NCBI RefSeq assembly: GCF_024699965.1
Contig: NZ_JAJOMZ010000004.1
Location: 2,478,001-2,542,000 of the forward strand
From: Flavobacterium sp. J372
Lineage (GTDB): Bacteria; Bacteroidota; Bacteroidia; Flavobacteriales; Flavobacteriaceae
DNA length: 64,000 nucleotides
Reading direction: 5' to 3'
Of the stretch, positions 8,900-19,369 are shown piece after piece. Made by a program: the position numbers and the translations under genes. Within the stretch, counting starts at the first letter, position 1; every line of letters starts with the position of its first letter. Below the pieces are notes generated by a model. It was not told the DNA's origin. It saw only the letters and a list, made by a program, of their open reading frames with translations, and ran no database searches.

Positions 8900-9487
8900 A
8901 TGCACAAATACTTTACTATCATTCTATGCTTGGTTACCGCGGCTGTAATGGCACAGGGCAAAGTTGTTGCCGGCGATTTTAAAAACCTTGCGTCGGTTAA
9001 AGAATATAATGTTGTATTTGATTATACTAATATAAAAGTAGCCCATTTCGAAACCGAAGAAGATTTCCTTAAAGACAAGATGAGTAAGCGTGAGGGCGAA
9101 AAGGCTGAAAACTTTCGGACAAAGTGGTTTGCCGACCGTGAAGCGAACTACGAGCCGAAATTTATAGCCTACTTTAACAAACGTATGGAAGGCAAAGGCG
9201 TGACTGTAGCGAAAAATCCGGCCGCACCCTACACCATGGCTATAAAAACGCTATGGCTTTATCCGGGCTACAATGTGGGCGTAGGCCTTGAAGAAGCGAA
9301 GATTACAGCTGTAGTGACCGTGTTTGAATCAGCAAATCCTTCAAATGTTTTACTCAAAGTTGAATATGATAAATCTCCCGGAATTGAGCCGGAAGAGTAT
9401 GCCTTTGACCCCGGAAACCGCATTGCCGGCGCTTATGAAAAGCTGGCAAAAAACTTTACCATGCAGCTAAGGAGATTTGTAAAGTAA
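8900..9487 (+). CDS. Conserved exported protein of unknown function
   Basis: A 195-residue protein with a clear signal peptide (MHKYFTIILCLVTAAVMAQ, cleavage about residue 19), so periplasmic or exported. The mature part is alpha/beta with the segment YTMAIKTLWLYPGYNVGVG and a strand TAVVTVFESANPSNVLLKV, which reads like the lipid- or protein-binding families seen before outer-membrane proteins, but I do not recognise the family. It starts 33 bases after rluE. Confidence 0.8.
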   Translation: MHKYFTIILCLVTAAVMAQGKVVAGDFKNLASVKEYNVVFDYTNIKVAHFETEEDFLKDKMSKREGEKAENFRTKWFADREANYEPKFIAYFNKRMEGKGVTVAKNPAAPYTMAIKTLWLYPGYNVGVGLEEAKITAVVTVFESANPSNVLLKVEYDKSPGIEPEEYAFDPGNRIAGAYEKLAKNFTMQLRRFVK

Positions 9488-9550
9488 TTTTAGCAAAAAT
9501 TTAAAATTATCTCTGCATTCATTATAGTAGCTTTAAATGATTTTTAAAGC

Positions 9551-10297
9551 ATGAAAAACTATTTCCTTTATACCATCTTCTTTTTTTATACAGCAGTTTC
9601 TGCGCAGGAAGATGTAATTACAACTGACAGGCCTGACCAGACAGAAACTGCTGATATTGTTCCTAAAGGACATTTTCAGGCTGAAATCGGTTTTGTACAT
9701 CAACGCGAATCAGAGGATAGCGAAGAATTTAGCCTGCCTTCTACCTTATGGAAATATGGTGTGAACAATATATTTGAAATAAGGGTCATAACTGAGTATG
9801 CATATAATAAGGAGACCGACAGCATTGCCCGTGGTTTTAAGCCTGTCATTGCGGGAGTAAAAATGAACTTATGGCATGAAAACGGGATTCTGCCTGAGAC
9901 TTCAATAATCATGCAGGTAGAAATCCCTAAACTGGCCTCAAAAGATTTCAAAGCACAATACCTCGCTCCTGATATACGGTTGCTGTTTCAAAACACTGTA
10001 AACGACAAAATTGACATTGGTTATAACGCAGGCGCAATCTGGGATAGTGAAACAGGCAGGCCAACCTATGAATATACCATATCACCAAATATAAAGGTCA
10101 GTGACAAAATGAAAGTGTTCTTTGAGAGTTTCGCCTACCTCTTGCCGCATGAACGGCCAGATCACTGGATTGATGCAGGATTAATGTTTCTACTGACTAA
10201 GAATATCCAGCTTGATGTAGCTGGCGGCTATGAGCTGTCGGCACACAATCATTATCACGGATACTACGAGACAATAGGCTTATCATTGCGTATATAA
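9551..10297 (+). CDS. Putative outer-membrane beta-barrel transporter (phenol MetA degradation-like family)
   Basis: A 248-residue protein with a signal peptide (MKNYFLYTIFFFYTAVSAQ) and the family opening EDVITTDRPDQTETADIVPKG, followed by alternating strands (FQAEIGFVHQ, IFEIRVITEYAY, LDVAGGYELSA, YYETIGLSLRI). The D-R-P-D-x-T-E start and the strand pattern are typical of the transporter family annotated from the phenol-degradation MetA pathway. The final residue pattern SLRI suits a BAM-inserted barrel. The substrate is unknown. Confidence 0.75.
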   Translation: MKNYFLYTIFFFYTAVSAQEDVITTDRPDQTETADIVPKGHFQAEIGFVHQRESEDSEEFSLPSTLWKYGVNNIFEIRVITEYAYNKETDSIARGFKPVIAGVKMNLWHENGILPETSIIMQVEIPKLASKDFKAQYLAPDIRLLFQNTVNDKIDIGYNAGAIWDSETGRPTYEYTISPNIKVSDKMKVFFESFAYLLPHERPDHWIDAGLMFLLTKNIQLDVAGGYELSAHNHYHGYYETIGLSLRI

Positions 10298-10397
10298 ATT
10301 TATTCTCAATTAAACCTAAAGAAATCTTGGCACTATCTGTCTTTTAGGAAAACTTTAAAACTTAAATGTTCTATTTATCCTACTTTTAGCGGATAGA

Positions 10398-13300
10398 ATG
10401 AACGCAAAAATCAAAAAATACTTACGTAAAACAGGCAAGGTGCTGTTATGGATAATCGGGTCGGTCATAGGGCTGTTCCTGTTAATAGTGTTGCTTCTCC
10501 AGATACCCTATTTCCAGAACATTGCAAAAAATAAAGCTGTAACCTACCTTGAAGGTAAAATTGGCACAGAAGTTAAGATAGATAAGATTGAGATTGGCCT
10601 GCCAAAAAAAGTAATACTTGAAGGCGTTTATTTTGAAGGCCAGGCAGGAGACACATTGCTTGCAGGCGAAAAGCTGGCAGTTGACATCAGCCTTTTTAAA
10701 CTACTGGACAATGAAGTTGAAATAAACTCTATTGACCTTAAAGGTATTGTAGCAAACGTAAGGCGCAACAAAGATTCTGTTTTTAATTTCGACTATATTA
10801 TTGATGCCTTTGCCAGCGACAAGCCGAAAGATACCACTTCGGCGCCGATGAAATTTTCCATCAACAAAGTTAACCTTGATAATATCAGGGTAAAGTTTGA
10901 TGATGCTATTTCAAAAAACAACCTGAGTGCAACTATCACGCATTTTGATACCAAAATCACGAAATTCGACCTTGACAACCTTAATTTTGAAGTCCCCAAA
11001 GTAAATCTTGACGGCCTGAAGCTTACTTTAAAACAGGGTATGATTGCAGAGATTGCCCAAAACACGCAGGAAGTTGCCGAAGAAGCCAGTAAAAAACCTG
11101 ACTTTAAAATTAAACTCGATGACATAAACCTGGCAAATATTGATATTGGTTATGATAACGAGGGTTCTCGCCTTGATACCGGACTAAAACTAAAGAAACT
11201 GGCAGTAAAGGTTAATGAAGTTGACCTTAAGTCGCAATTGATAGACCTTAAAAACATTGAACTAAACGGGCTCAAGGGCCAGCTGGCTTTAGGGAAATTT
11301 GAAAAGCAGGTACAACAGGCATTGCCGGAAGAAACGGCAGCGGTACAGCAGGCACAATGGAAAATAAGGCTTGATAATGCGGATATTACAGACGTAGCCT
11401 TTAAGTTTGATGATGAGAACTCTCCTCCTGCAAAAAAAGGAATTGATTACAAACACCTTGACATCAGCAATCTTACTCTAAAGGCAAAAGATTTCTCGTA
11501 CTCTCCGGATACTATTTCAGGTGATATAACACAGTTCACGGTTCGTGATAAAAGCGGGCTAGATGTTAAGGCATTAAGGACTGATTTTGCTTACGGGCCT
11601 AGAGGTGCACAATTGAAAGATCTGTATCTTGAAACGCCTTCTACCCTGCTGCGAGATGAGATTGTGGTTAGCTACCCATCGCTAGAATCGCTTAGTGAAG
11701 ATATTGGAGAAATGGCTGTAGATGCCAACCTTGATGGCAGCCGTGTCGGGTTTAGAGATGTACTTATTTTTGTGCCTGCATTGGCAAACACAAATCCGTT
11801 CAAAAGCAATCCTAATGCAGTGATGAATATCAACAGCCGCGTAGAAGGTAAAGTTAAAGACCTGCGCATAGCCAATCTTGAAATAAGCGGCATTGGCAAC
11901 ACAATTATTGCAGCGAGCGGTCGCATAAAAGGCCTCCCTGACGCGCAGACAGCTTATTTTGATATGGATGTTCGGCAGTTTAAGACTACATCAAAAGATA
12001 TTAAAACATTTGTTCCGAAAGGGACTATTCCTGCAAACATCAACCTGCCTGCTAATATTGCCGCGACAGCTAAGTTTAAAGGTACACTCAATAACTTTAA
12101 TGCTGATGTAAACCTCGCCAGTAGCCATGGCAGCGCCAAAGTGAAGGCCTTGTTTGACCAGCGCCGAAAAGGCCGTGAGCGTTACGATGCTGATATAACC
12201 GTAAATAACTTTGACGTTGGCAGGCTAATCAGCAATGATTCAATTGGCCGTGTTAGCCTTCGGGCGAAAGTAAAAGGCACAGGGCTTGACCCACAATCAG
12301 CCAATGCACAAATTGCAGGTAAAGTGATTGCTGCCGAATTTAATGGGTATAATTACAAAGACCTTAACCTTAAAGGCAAGATAAATAATGGCAGCTTTGA
12401 AGCCGTTGCCGACATGAACGACCCGAACCTTGACTTTGACCTTGTGGCAAGCGGTGGTTTCAGGGGCAAATACCCTAACGGGAAAATCAGGCTAAACGTT
12501 GATATTGCTGACCTTGATAAACTGAATTTGCATGCAGGGCCTATGAAACTGCGTGGCAATGTAGATGCCGATATAGCCGATGGCAATCCGGATAACCTGA
12601 ATGGTAAAGTAGCCCTGCACACTTTCTATTTTAATAATGGTGAGGAAGAGTTTGCGCTTGATACTATAAATATTACTGCTGTTACAAAGCCCGACACCAC
12701 AGCTATAGAAATCAAGTCACAGATTGTAGATGCCTCTGTTATTGGTAAATATAAGCTTACGCAGGTGGGCGATGCACTGATGAACACTATCTCGAAGTAC
12801 TACAATACAAACCCTAACAAGCCTAAAAAACAGATTCCTCCCCAGCATTTTGTTTTTGCGATACGTGTTGATAATGACCCTGTGTTGTTCAAACTGCTTC
12901 CGCAGATTGAAAGGCTGGAGCCTATTGACATTAATGGCCGATACAACAGCGAAGGTGATTCTATAGTCCTGAATGGCAGTATTCCGCGGGTGGTATATGG
13001 CGCATATACAATTTCAGGAGGAAATATTACTGTGGACACAAAAGATGAAGCCCTTACCTACAACATCACAATAGACGAAGTCCAGAGTGAACAATTCCTC
13101 TTGCCGCACACAATAATTACCGGTGCGCTTAAAGAAGACATTTTGAGCTACCGCCTGCAGATACTGGATAAAAAAGATGAAGAGCAATACCTGGTTGCGG
13201 GTGAAATGCGCGCGGCTGACGGGAATACTGAAATTTCTCTTGACCCTGAAGGGCTAAAATTAAATTACGAGCAATGGAATGTAGCAGCTGAAAACCTGTT

Positions 13301-15524
13301 GCGCTTCGGTAAAAACGGCATCTATGCCAATAACTTTGACCTGACTAATGAAGGCGGTTCCATCAGGATGCAATCACAGAGTGAAGCTCCTAACGCACCT
13401 CTTGATGTCACGCTTGAAAACTTTAAAATCGAGACGCTGACCAACATGATTCAGAAGGATGAGATGAAGTTTGCAGGTACAATTAACGGTACTGCCGAAC
13501 TTCGTAACCTCTCGCAAAATCCTGTATTTGTATCACAGCTTGACATTACTGATTTTAAAGTGGCAAACGATACTGTTGGCAACATCAAAATAAATGTAGA
13601 TAACCAGACGGCTAACACTTATACTGCCGATGTTGCAATAACCGGAAATGGTAACGAGGTAAACCTTGACGGTACGTACCAGGCAGCATCGCAAACCTTT
13701 GACCTGAACCTGGATATCCGGAAGATGAACATGACCAGTGTGCAGGCCTTTACTTTCGGGGAACTGAAAGACAGCGACGGCTACCTTTCAGGAAGATTTA
13801 AAATTACAGGCACGCCCGCAGCGCCAAATGTTCGCGGTAACCTTGATTTTAATGATGTAGCATTCCGTGTCACGCAGTTAAACTCTTACTTTAAAAACAT
13901 CAATGAAACCATAACAGTAAATGAGCGCGGCATTGTGCTGGACAAGTTTACGGTTACTGACGAAAACAGTAATGTGCTGCAGATTGACGGCACAGTGGCA
14001 ACTACAGATTTTAAAGACTATAGCTTTAACCTTACGGTAGATGCAGAAAATTTCAGGGCGATAAATAGTACGGCTAAAGATAACGATCTTTATTACGGCA
14101 ACCTCTTTCTTGATGCCAACCTTCGTATAAAAGGAAATGTAAACAACCCTGTTATCGATGGCAAGCTTAAGATTAATGAAGACACCAAGTTTACGGTAGT
14201 GTTGCCACAGCAAGACCCAAGGATTGCCGACCGTGAAGGTATTGTGGAGTTTATTGACCAGGACAATATGGAGATAAAACAGCGCCTGGCCATGGAAAAA
14301 GAATTTAATAATTCTGCATTTAAAGGCATGGATGTGTCTGTTGCCATAGAGATTGATAAAGAGGCCGAAATGAACCTCATTATTGACAAAGGTAACGGCG
14401 ACTTCCTGCAGCTTAAAGGAGAGGCACAGCTTACGGGCGGCATAGACCCATCAGGTAAAACAAGCCTCACCGGACGATATGAATTTACTGAAGGCGCCTA
14501 CCAAATGACCTTTAACCTGATAAAACGTAAATTTGAAATTGAAAAAGGCAGCTACATTTTATGGACCGGCGAACCTACCGATGCTTCGCTAAATATAACT
14601 GCTGTATATAAAACCGAAACAGCCCCGATTGACCTGCTTGACCAGCAGCTGGCGGGAGTATCGGCATCTGAAAGAAATACATACAAGCAGCGTATACCTA
14701 TCCACACATTGCTTAAAATAAACGGCGAACTGCTGAAACCGGAACTGACTTTTGATATTATTGTGCCGGAAGGAAACTATGCTGTATCATCAAAAATTAT
14801 TGATGCTACCAACAGCAAGCTTGCTGAATTGCGCCAACAGCCCAACGAACTGAATAAGCAGGTGTTTGCACTACTATTGCTCAACAGGTTCATCGGTGAA
14901 AACCCATTTGCCAGTGAAGCCGGCGGTGACAGTGCCGAGTCTATCGCACGCCAGAGTGTAAGTAAAATATTATCTCAGCAGCTAAATAACCTGGCAGGTG
15001 ACCTTGTAAAAGGATTTGAGCTAAACTTTGACCTGGAGTCAACCGACGATTATACCACGGGTGAGCAACAAAACAGGACTGACCTTAACGTAGGCGTATC
15101 AAAACAATTACTGAATGACAGGCTTAAGGTCACGGTAGGCAGCAGTTTTGGGCTTGAAGGTCCGCAGCAGGCCAATGAAGAAAGCACCAATATTGCAGGC
15201 GATGTATCGCTTGACTACCAATTGACAAGAGATGGGCGTTATATGGTTAGGGCTTACCGTAAAAATGATTATCAGGTAGCGCTTCAGGGTCAGGTGGTTG
15301 AGACGGGCGTAGCGTTCATCATCACTATGGACTATAATAAGTTCCGTGAGCTTTTCCATCGCTCGGAAGAAGAAAAAGAAATGATACGCCGCGAAAAAGA
15401 AAACAAAAAACGCAGAAGCGAAGAGGAAAAAGCAAAAGAGAATAAAGAGCATAATCCGGGCGATAATGATGACCTGCCGCCAAACACAACACCGGGAGAA
15501 AAGAGCACAACAGATGAGAAGTAG
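10398..15524 (+). CDS. tamB: Translocation and assembly module protein TamB
   Basis: A 1708-residue AsmA/TamB-like protein. It has one N-terminal membrane helix (about residues 15-38, VLLWIIGSVIGLFLLIVLLL), an AsmA-like opening with YLEGKIGTEVKIDKIEIG, a very long repeated beta-strand region, and the C-terminal DUF490/TamB domain (about residues 1300-1640, with TGRYEFTEGAYQMTF and IDLLDQQLAG). TamB spans the periplasm as a hydrophobic groove and works with the outer-membrane partner encoded next door. The tail after residue 1640 is a low-complexity Lys/Glu-rich coil. The last 11 bases overlap the next gene, pointing to coupled translation. Confidence 0.95.
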   Translation: MNAKIKKYLRKTGKVLLWIIGSVIGLFLLIVLLLQIPYFQNIAKNKAVTYLEGKIGTEVKIDKIEIGLPKKVILEGVYFEGQAGDTLLAGEKLAVDISLFKLLDNEVEINSIDLKGIVANVRRNKDSVFNFDYIIDAFASDKPKDTTSAPMKFSINKVNLDNIRVKFDDAISKNNLSATITHFDTKITKFDLDNLNFEVPKVNLDGLKLTLKQGMIAEIAQNTQEVAEEASKKPDFKIKLDDINLANIDIGYDNEGSRLDTGLKLKKLAVKVNEVDLKSQLIDLKNIELNGLKGQLALGKFEKQVQQALPEETAAVQQAQWKIRLDNADITDVAFKFDDENSPPAKKGIDYKHLDISNLTLKAKDFSYSPDTISGDITQFTVRDKSGLDVKALRTDFAYGPRGAQLKDLYLETPSTLLRDEIVVSYPSLESLSEDIGEMAVDANLDGSRVGFRDVLIFVPALANTNPFKSNPNAVMNINSRVEGKVKDLRIANLEISGIGNTIIAASGRIKGLPDAQTAYFDMDVRQFKTTSKDIKTFVPKGTIPANINLPANIAATAKFKGTLNNFNADVNLASSHGSAKVKALFDQRRKGRERYDADITVNNFDVGRLISNDSIGRVSLRAKVKGTGLDPQSANAQIAGKVIAAEFNGYNYKDLNLKGKINNGSFEAVADMNDPNLDFDLVASGGFRGKYPNGKIRLNVDIADLDKLNLHAGPMKLRGNVDADIADGNPDNLNGKVALHTFYFNNGEEEFALDTINITAVTKPDTTAIEIKSQIVDASVIGKYKLTQVGDALMNTISKYYNTNPNKPKKQIPPQHFVFAIRVDNDPVLFKLLPQIERLEPIDINGRYNSEGDSIVLNGSIPRVVYGAYTISGGNITVDTKDEALTYNITIDEVQSEQFLLPHTIITGALKEDILSYRLQILDKKDEEQYLVAGEMRAADGNTEISLDPEGLKLNYEQWNVAAENLLRFGKNGIYANNFDLTNEGGSIRMQSQSEAPNAPLDVTLENFKIETLTNMIQKDEMKFAGTINGTAELRNLSQNPVFVSQLDITDFKVANDTVGNIKINVDNQTANTYTADVAITGNGNEVNLDGTYQAASQTFDLNLDIRKMNMTSVQAFTFGELKDSDGYLSGRFKITGTPAAPNVRGNLDFNDVAFRVTQLNSYFKNINETITVNERGIVLDKFTVTDENSNVLQIDGTVATTDFKDYSFNLTVDAENFRAINSTAKDNDLYYGNLFLDANLRIKGNVNNPVIDGKLKINEDTKFTVVLPQQDPRIADREGIVEFIDQDNMEIKQRLAMEKEFNNSAFKGMDVSVAIEIDKEAEMNLIIDKGNGDFLQLKGEAQLTGGIDPSGKTSLTGRYEFTEGAYQMTFNLIKRKFEIEKGSYILWTGEPTDASLNITAVYKTETAPIDLLDQQLAGVSASERNTYKQRIPIHTLLKINGELLKPELTFDIIVPEGNYAVSSKIIDATNSKLAELRQQPNELNKQVFALLLLNRFIGENPFASEAGGDSAESIARQSVSKILSQQLNNLAGDLVKGFELNFDLESTDDYTTGEQQNRTDLNVGVSKQLLNDRLKVTVGSSFGLEGPQQANEESTNIAGDVSLDYQLTRDGRYMVRAYRKNDYQVALQGQVVETGVAFIITMDYNKFRELFHRSEEEKEMIRREKENKKRRSEEEKAKENKEHNPGDNDDLPPNTTPGEKSTTDEK

Positions 15525-17817
15525 ATACCTGTACATATTATTTGCAATAGTAACTATTTACGGCTGCAGCAACACCAAATACCTGCCCGAAGGTGATATG
15601 CTGTATGTTGGCGGTGAAGTAAAAGTAGAAGATACAGCTATATCGCGCAGTGACAGGAAAGAGCTTGAAAAGCAGATGGAAGACCTGTTGCGCCCGCGCC
15701 CGAACAAAGGCTTTTTAGGATTGAGGCCCAAGCTGTATATCTACAACCTTGCCGGCGAGCCCAAAAAAGAAAAAGGTTTAAGGTACTGGCTGCGTAACAA
15801 AGTTGGCGAGCCGCCCGTACTATTCAGCCAAGTAGATTTAGATTATAATGCCGATATATTACAGAACTATGCCGAGAATAAAGGTTATTTTAAAGCGCGT
15901 ACATCTGCGGATTCAACTTCACGAAACAGGCGTGCAAAAGCGCAATATACGGTAAGGCCGGGCAGGCAATATACCATCCGTAATGTGATTTTCCCGTCAG
16001 ACTCTACCTCAACCCCTCTCGACAGTATGATAAGCGCATTAAAGCGCCGCAGCAGGCTAAGGCCCGGAAGGCCGTATGACCTTGAGGTTATAAAACAGGA
16101 ACGCGAGCGTATAGATGAACGCCTGAAAAACCGGGGGTACTATTACTTCAAACCTGACTATTTACTGATTCAGGTTGACAGTACCGTAGGCGACAGGCAG
16201 GTTGACCTTATCGTAAAGGTAAAAGATGAAACCCCAGAACGCGCAAAGCAAATCTGGCGTATAAATGATATTGTTATTTATCCTAACTATTCGCTTACCA
16301 CAAAAGATACGCTGCAGTACATGCGTGATTCGGCTGAAGTGTACAAAGATTACACAATTTACGACCCTCAGCATACCTTCCGCCCTATTATTTATGACCG
16401 TACAATGTTCTTTCACAAAGGTGACATTTACAGCCGCAGGGACCATAACCTTTCACTGAACAGGCTGGTTAATTTAGGCACATTTAAATTTGTGAAGAAT
16501 GAGTTTCGCCCTTCAGACACATTAGGCAATTTCCTTGATGCGTATTACTATATGACACCGTTGCCTAAGAAATCTATAAGGGTTGAAGTATTGGGTAAAA
16601 CAAATTCGGCCAACTATAATGGCTCTGAACTAAACGTAAACTGGAGCAACCGTAATGCCTTTCGTGCGGCAGAGCTGCTTACACTTACCGGCTTTGGAGG
16701 TGTAGAAGTACAGGTATCAGGCCAGAACAAAGGCTATAATGTGTACCGCTTTGGTGGCGAGGCAAGCCTTGTATGGCCGCGTTTCATTACACCATTCAGG
16801 ATTATCGACTCCAGCGCATTTGTGCCGAGAACGCGCGCCATGGTAAGCTATGAGTACCAGAACAGGGCAAAACTGTACTCGCTCAACTCATTTAGGGCAC
16901 AATTTGGCTATCTGTGGAAGCCCAATATACGTGTTGAGCACCAGTTAAATGTAACTGATATAAACTACGTAAGCCCTGCCACCGTTACCGACGAATACCG
17001 TGCAGAAATAGAGGCTAACCCACCGTTGCAAAGAGTCATAGAGAAGCAGTTCATTTTTGGGCCTACCTATTCTTACACCTTTACCAACACCATGCGTAAG
17101 TTTAAGAAGCATACTTTCTTTTATAAAGGCGCTTTTGATGCAGCCGGAACACTTGCCGGGCTTGCTTCAGGCGCTGATGCTAAGGGTGGTGACCCTAAGG
17201 AAGTTCTCGGTGTACAGTTCAGCCAGTTCCTGAAAATGGAGCATGATTTCAGGTATTATTTAAGGCTGGGGCGCAATTCGCAGCTGGCAAACCGTATCAT
17301 TGCAGGTGTCGGGCTGCCATATGGCAATTCAACCGAACTGCCTTTTATGCGCCAGTTCTTTATAGGCGGCACAAACAGTATCAGGGCTTTCCGGGCTAGG
17401 TCAATCGGGCCGGGCAGCTATTACCCTACTGATGTTAATCCTAATTCTTTCCTGCCTGACCAAAGCGGTGACATTAAGTTGGAATTAAATTCGGAGTACC
17501 GTGCACAGCTCTTTAGTGTTGTACATGGTGCACTGTTTGTAGATGCCGGAAATATATGGCTATGGAATGCCGATGAAGAACACCGCCCCGGTGCGCAGTT
17601 CAGCAGTAAATTTTTAGATGAGCTTGCTGTGGGTACAGGCGCAGGCCTCCGTATAGATGTAACTTTCCTGGTGCTGCGGCTTGACCTGGCTTTTCCACTG
17701 CGTAAACCATGGCTGCCTGAATCGGAACGATGGGTGTTCGACCAGATTGACTTCGGCAGCAAATCATGGCGCAGGGAAAACCTAGTGTTTAATATAGCTA
17801 TAGGGTATCCGTTCTAA
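15514..17817 (+). CDS. tamL: TamA/BamA-family outer-membrane lipoprotein (TamL)
   Basis: A 767-residue Omp85-family protein. The start chosen is the ATG at 15514, which gives MRSRYLYILFAIVTIYGC with the lipobox cysteine at residue 18; a longer frame from 15466 would put a charged stretch in front. A lipid anchor is the hallmark of Bacteroidota TamL. POTRA-like repeats occupy about residues 25-400, and the C-terminal barrel holds the Omp85 loop FFIGGTNSIRAFRARSIGPG and ends GYPF. It overlaps the stop of tamB, its functional partner. Confidence 0.93.
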   Translation: MRSRYLYILFAIVTIYGCSNTKYLPEGDMLYVGGEVKVEDTAISRSDRKELEKQMEDLLRPRPNKGFLGLRPKLYIYNLAGEPKKEKGLRYWLRNKVGEPPVLFSQVDLDYNADILQNYAENKGYFKARTSADSTSRNRRAKAQYTVRPGRQYTIRNVIFPSDSTSTPLDSMISALKRRSRLRPGRPYDLEVIKQERERIDERLKNRGYYYFKPDYLLIQVDSTVGDRQVDLIVKVKDETPERAKQIWRINDIVIYPNYSLTTKDTLQYMRDSAEVYKDYTIYDPQHTFRPIIYDRTMFFHKGDIYSRRDHNLSLNRLVNLGTFKFVKNEFRPSDTLGNFLDAYYYMTPLPKKSIRVEVLGKTNSANYNGSELNVNWSNRNAFRAAELLTLTGFGGVEVQVSGQNKGYNVYRFGGEASLVWPRFITPFRIIDSSAFVPRTRAMVSYEYQNRAKLYSLNSFRAQFGYLWKPNIRVEHQLNVTDINYVSPATVTDEYRAEIEANPPLQRVIEKQFIFGPTYSYTFTNTMRKFKKHTFFYKGAFDAAGTLAGLASGADAKGGDPKEVLGVQFSQFLKMEHDFRYYLRLGRNSQLANRIIAGVGLPYGNSTELPFMRQFFIGGTNSIRAFRARSIGPGSYYPTDVNPNSFLPDQSGDIKLELNSEYRAQLFSVVHGALFVDAGNIWLWNADEEHRPGAQFSSKFLDELAVGTGAGLRIDVTFLVLRLDLAFPLRKPWLPESERWVFDQIDFGSKSWRRENLVFNIAIGYPF

Positions 17818-17840
17818 GCCAATAAATTCCATCAATAATA

Positions 17841-19133
17841 CTAAGCAACCCCGCTACCATGCCCGCCATCATGTGCCTTTCTTTTCTCAGGCCTGATGAT
17901 CATGCGCAAAGACTGGTCTGAGCTGAAGTAAGCGGTTGTCCAGTTATATAATGTCGTGATACGGTTACGATAGCTTATAAGCGACATAACGTGTACAAAC
18001 AGCCACATAAGCCATGCTATAAACCCTTTAAAATGCAGCTTAGGTTTTGGGAGGTCTACCACTGCCTTATTCTTGCCTATGATTGCCATTGAGCCTTTAT
18101 CATGGTATTTAAACGGCTTCAGGGCTGTTTTCTCTGCCATCCTTTTGAAGTTTTTCGCCAGCATTTCGCCCTGCTGTATCGCCACCTGTGCCACCTGTGG
18201 ATGCCCTTGCGGGAAAGCTTCATCAGTAAGCTGTAAACAAGTATCTCCAATGGCGTATACATTGTTGCTGCCAATTATTTTATTGTGCTCATCAACAGCC
18301 ATACGCTTGCCGCGGCCATAAAACTCGGCGGGGATACCCTCAAATGTTTTGGCGCTAACACCGGCAGCCCATATCAGGTTTTTTGATTGTATCGTCTCAC
18401 CCGTATGAAAATGCACGGTATCATCTATATAATCTACCACACGGGTATTAAGCTTCACTATCACACCCATTTTGGTAAGGGCATCAAGCGTATCCTGCTG
18501 AGATTTTTTACTCATTGGCCCCAGCAGCTCACCGCCACCGTCAACAAGGTAAATGTTACTTACGGTTGTAGACAGTTCGGGATATTCTTTTTTCAGGATA
18601 CCATTCTTCATTTCAGCAAACATACCTGATATCTCTACGCCTGTAGGCCCACCGCCGGCTACCACAATGTTAAGGTATTTTCGGCGCTCGCGGCTGTTTT
18701 TGCAAATGGCAGCCTTCTCCATGCGCTGCAGTAGCTTATTCCTCATTTCAATTGCGTCATTCAGCGTTTTCATCGGGATAGCGTTCTTCCGTACATTTTC
18801 CATACCGAAGTAGCTGGTTTCGGCTCCTGTAGCAAATACAAGCGCATCATATTCAAGCTCACCGTTGTTAAGTATGGCTTTATTTTCTGCAAGGTTAACC
18901 GACTGCAGTTCACCCAGGCGGAACTGTATATTGTCTTTACCCCTGAAAAGCTTACGGAAAGGATAGCTGATACTCGACGGCTCAAGGTAGGCTGTAGCTA
19001 CCTGGTAAATTAGCGGCGGAAAGAAATTGTAGTTGTTCTTATCTACCAGCGTTACCTGAAAACGCTTATCGCCACCCAGTTCTTCGGCCAGGTTTATACC
19101 TGCAAAGCCGCCACCAATTATTACTATCCTCAT
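17841..19133 (-). CDS. ndh: Type II NADH dehydrogenase (NAD(P)/FAD-dependent oxidoreductase)
   Basis: A 430-residue flavoprotein. It has two Rossmann motifs: FAD-binding GGGFAGINLAEEL at residues 7-19 and NAD-binding GGGPTGVEISG near 160. AIGDTCLQL near residue 295 is the second FAD contact. The C-terminal segment (about 350-395, KLHFKGFIAWLMWLFVHVM) is the hydrophobic membrane-anchoring region of NDH-2. It would pass electrons from NADH to quinone without pumping protons. It converges with tamL with a 23-base gap and is divergent from yihY. Confidence 0.92.
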   Translation of the reverse strand: MRIVIIGGGFAGINLAEELGGDKRFQVTLVDKNNYNFFPPLIYQVATAYLEPSSISYPFRKLFRGKDNIQFRLGELQSVNLAENKAILNNGELEYDALVFATGAETSYFGMENVRKNAIPMKTLNDAIEMRNKLLQRMEKAAICKNSRERRKYLNIVVAGGGPTGVEISGMFAEMKNGILKKEYPELSTTVSNIYLVDGGGELLGPMSKKSQQDTLDALTKMGVIVKLNTRVVDYIDDTVHFHTGETIQSKNLIWAAGVSAKTFEGIPAEFYGRGKRMAVDEHNKIIGSNNVYAIGDTCLQLTDEAFPQGHPQVAQVAIQQGEMLAKNFKRMAEKTALKPFKYHDKGSMAIIGKNKAVVDLPKPKLHFKGFIAWLMWLFVHVMSLISYRNRITTLYNWTTAYFSSDQSLRMIIRPEKRKAHDGGHGSGVA

Positions 19134-19369
19134 AATATCTGCTATTTATTCCGCAATGGATTTTTCATAATAAAATTACTGCTTTTAAGCGTGCATTGCA
19201 ATTGCTGTAAGGGTTTTCAGCAAGATTTATGAAAAATTTGGGTTTTTAATTTGTAAGGTAAAATTTACGTTGGCTGGTAGTCTAAACTATTCAAAAACAT
19301 TTATAGTAATGTTAATATTATAGCATTGTACACGCATGGTTTCTAACTTTATGCAACAACAAAACCATT

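Noticed and set aside
10793..15547. Several long minus-strand frames inside tamB
   Set aside because: They are shadows of the 1708-codon tamB frame and show no coherent protein family, membrane pattern or start.
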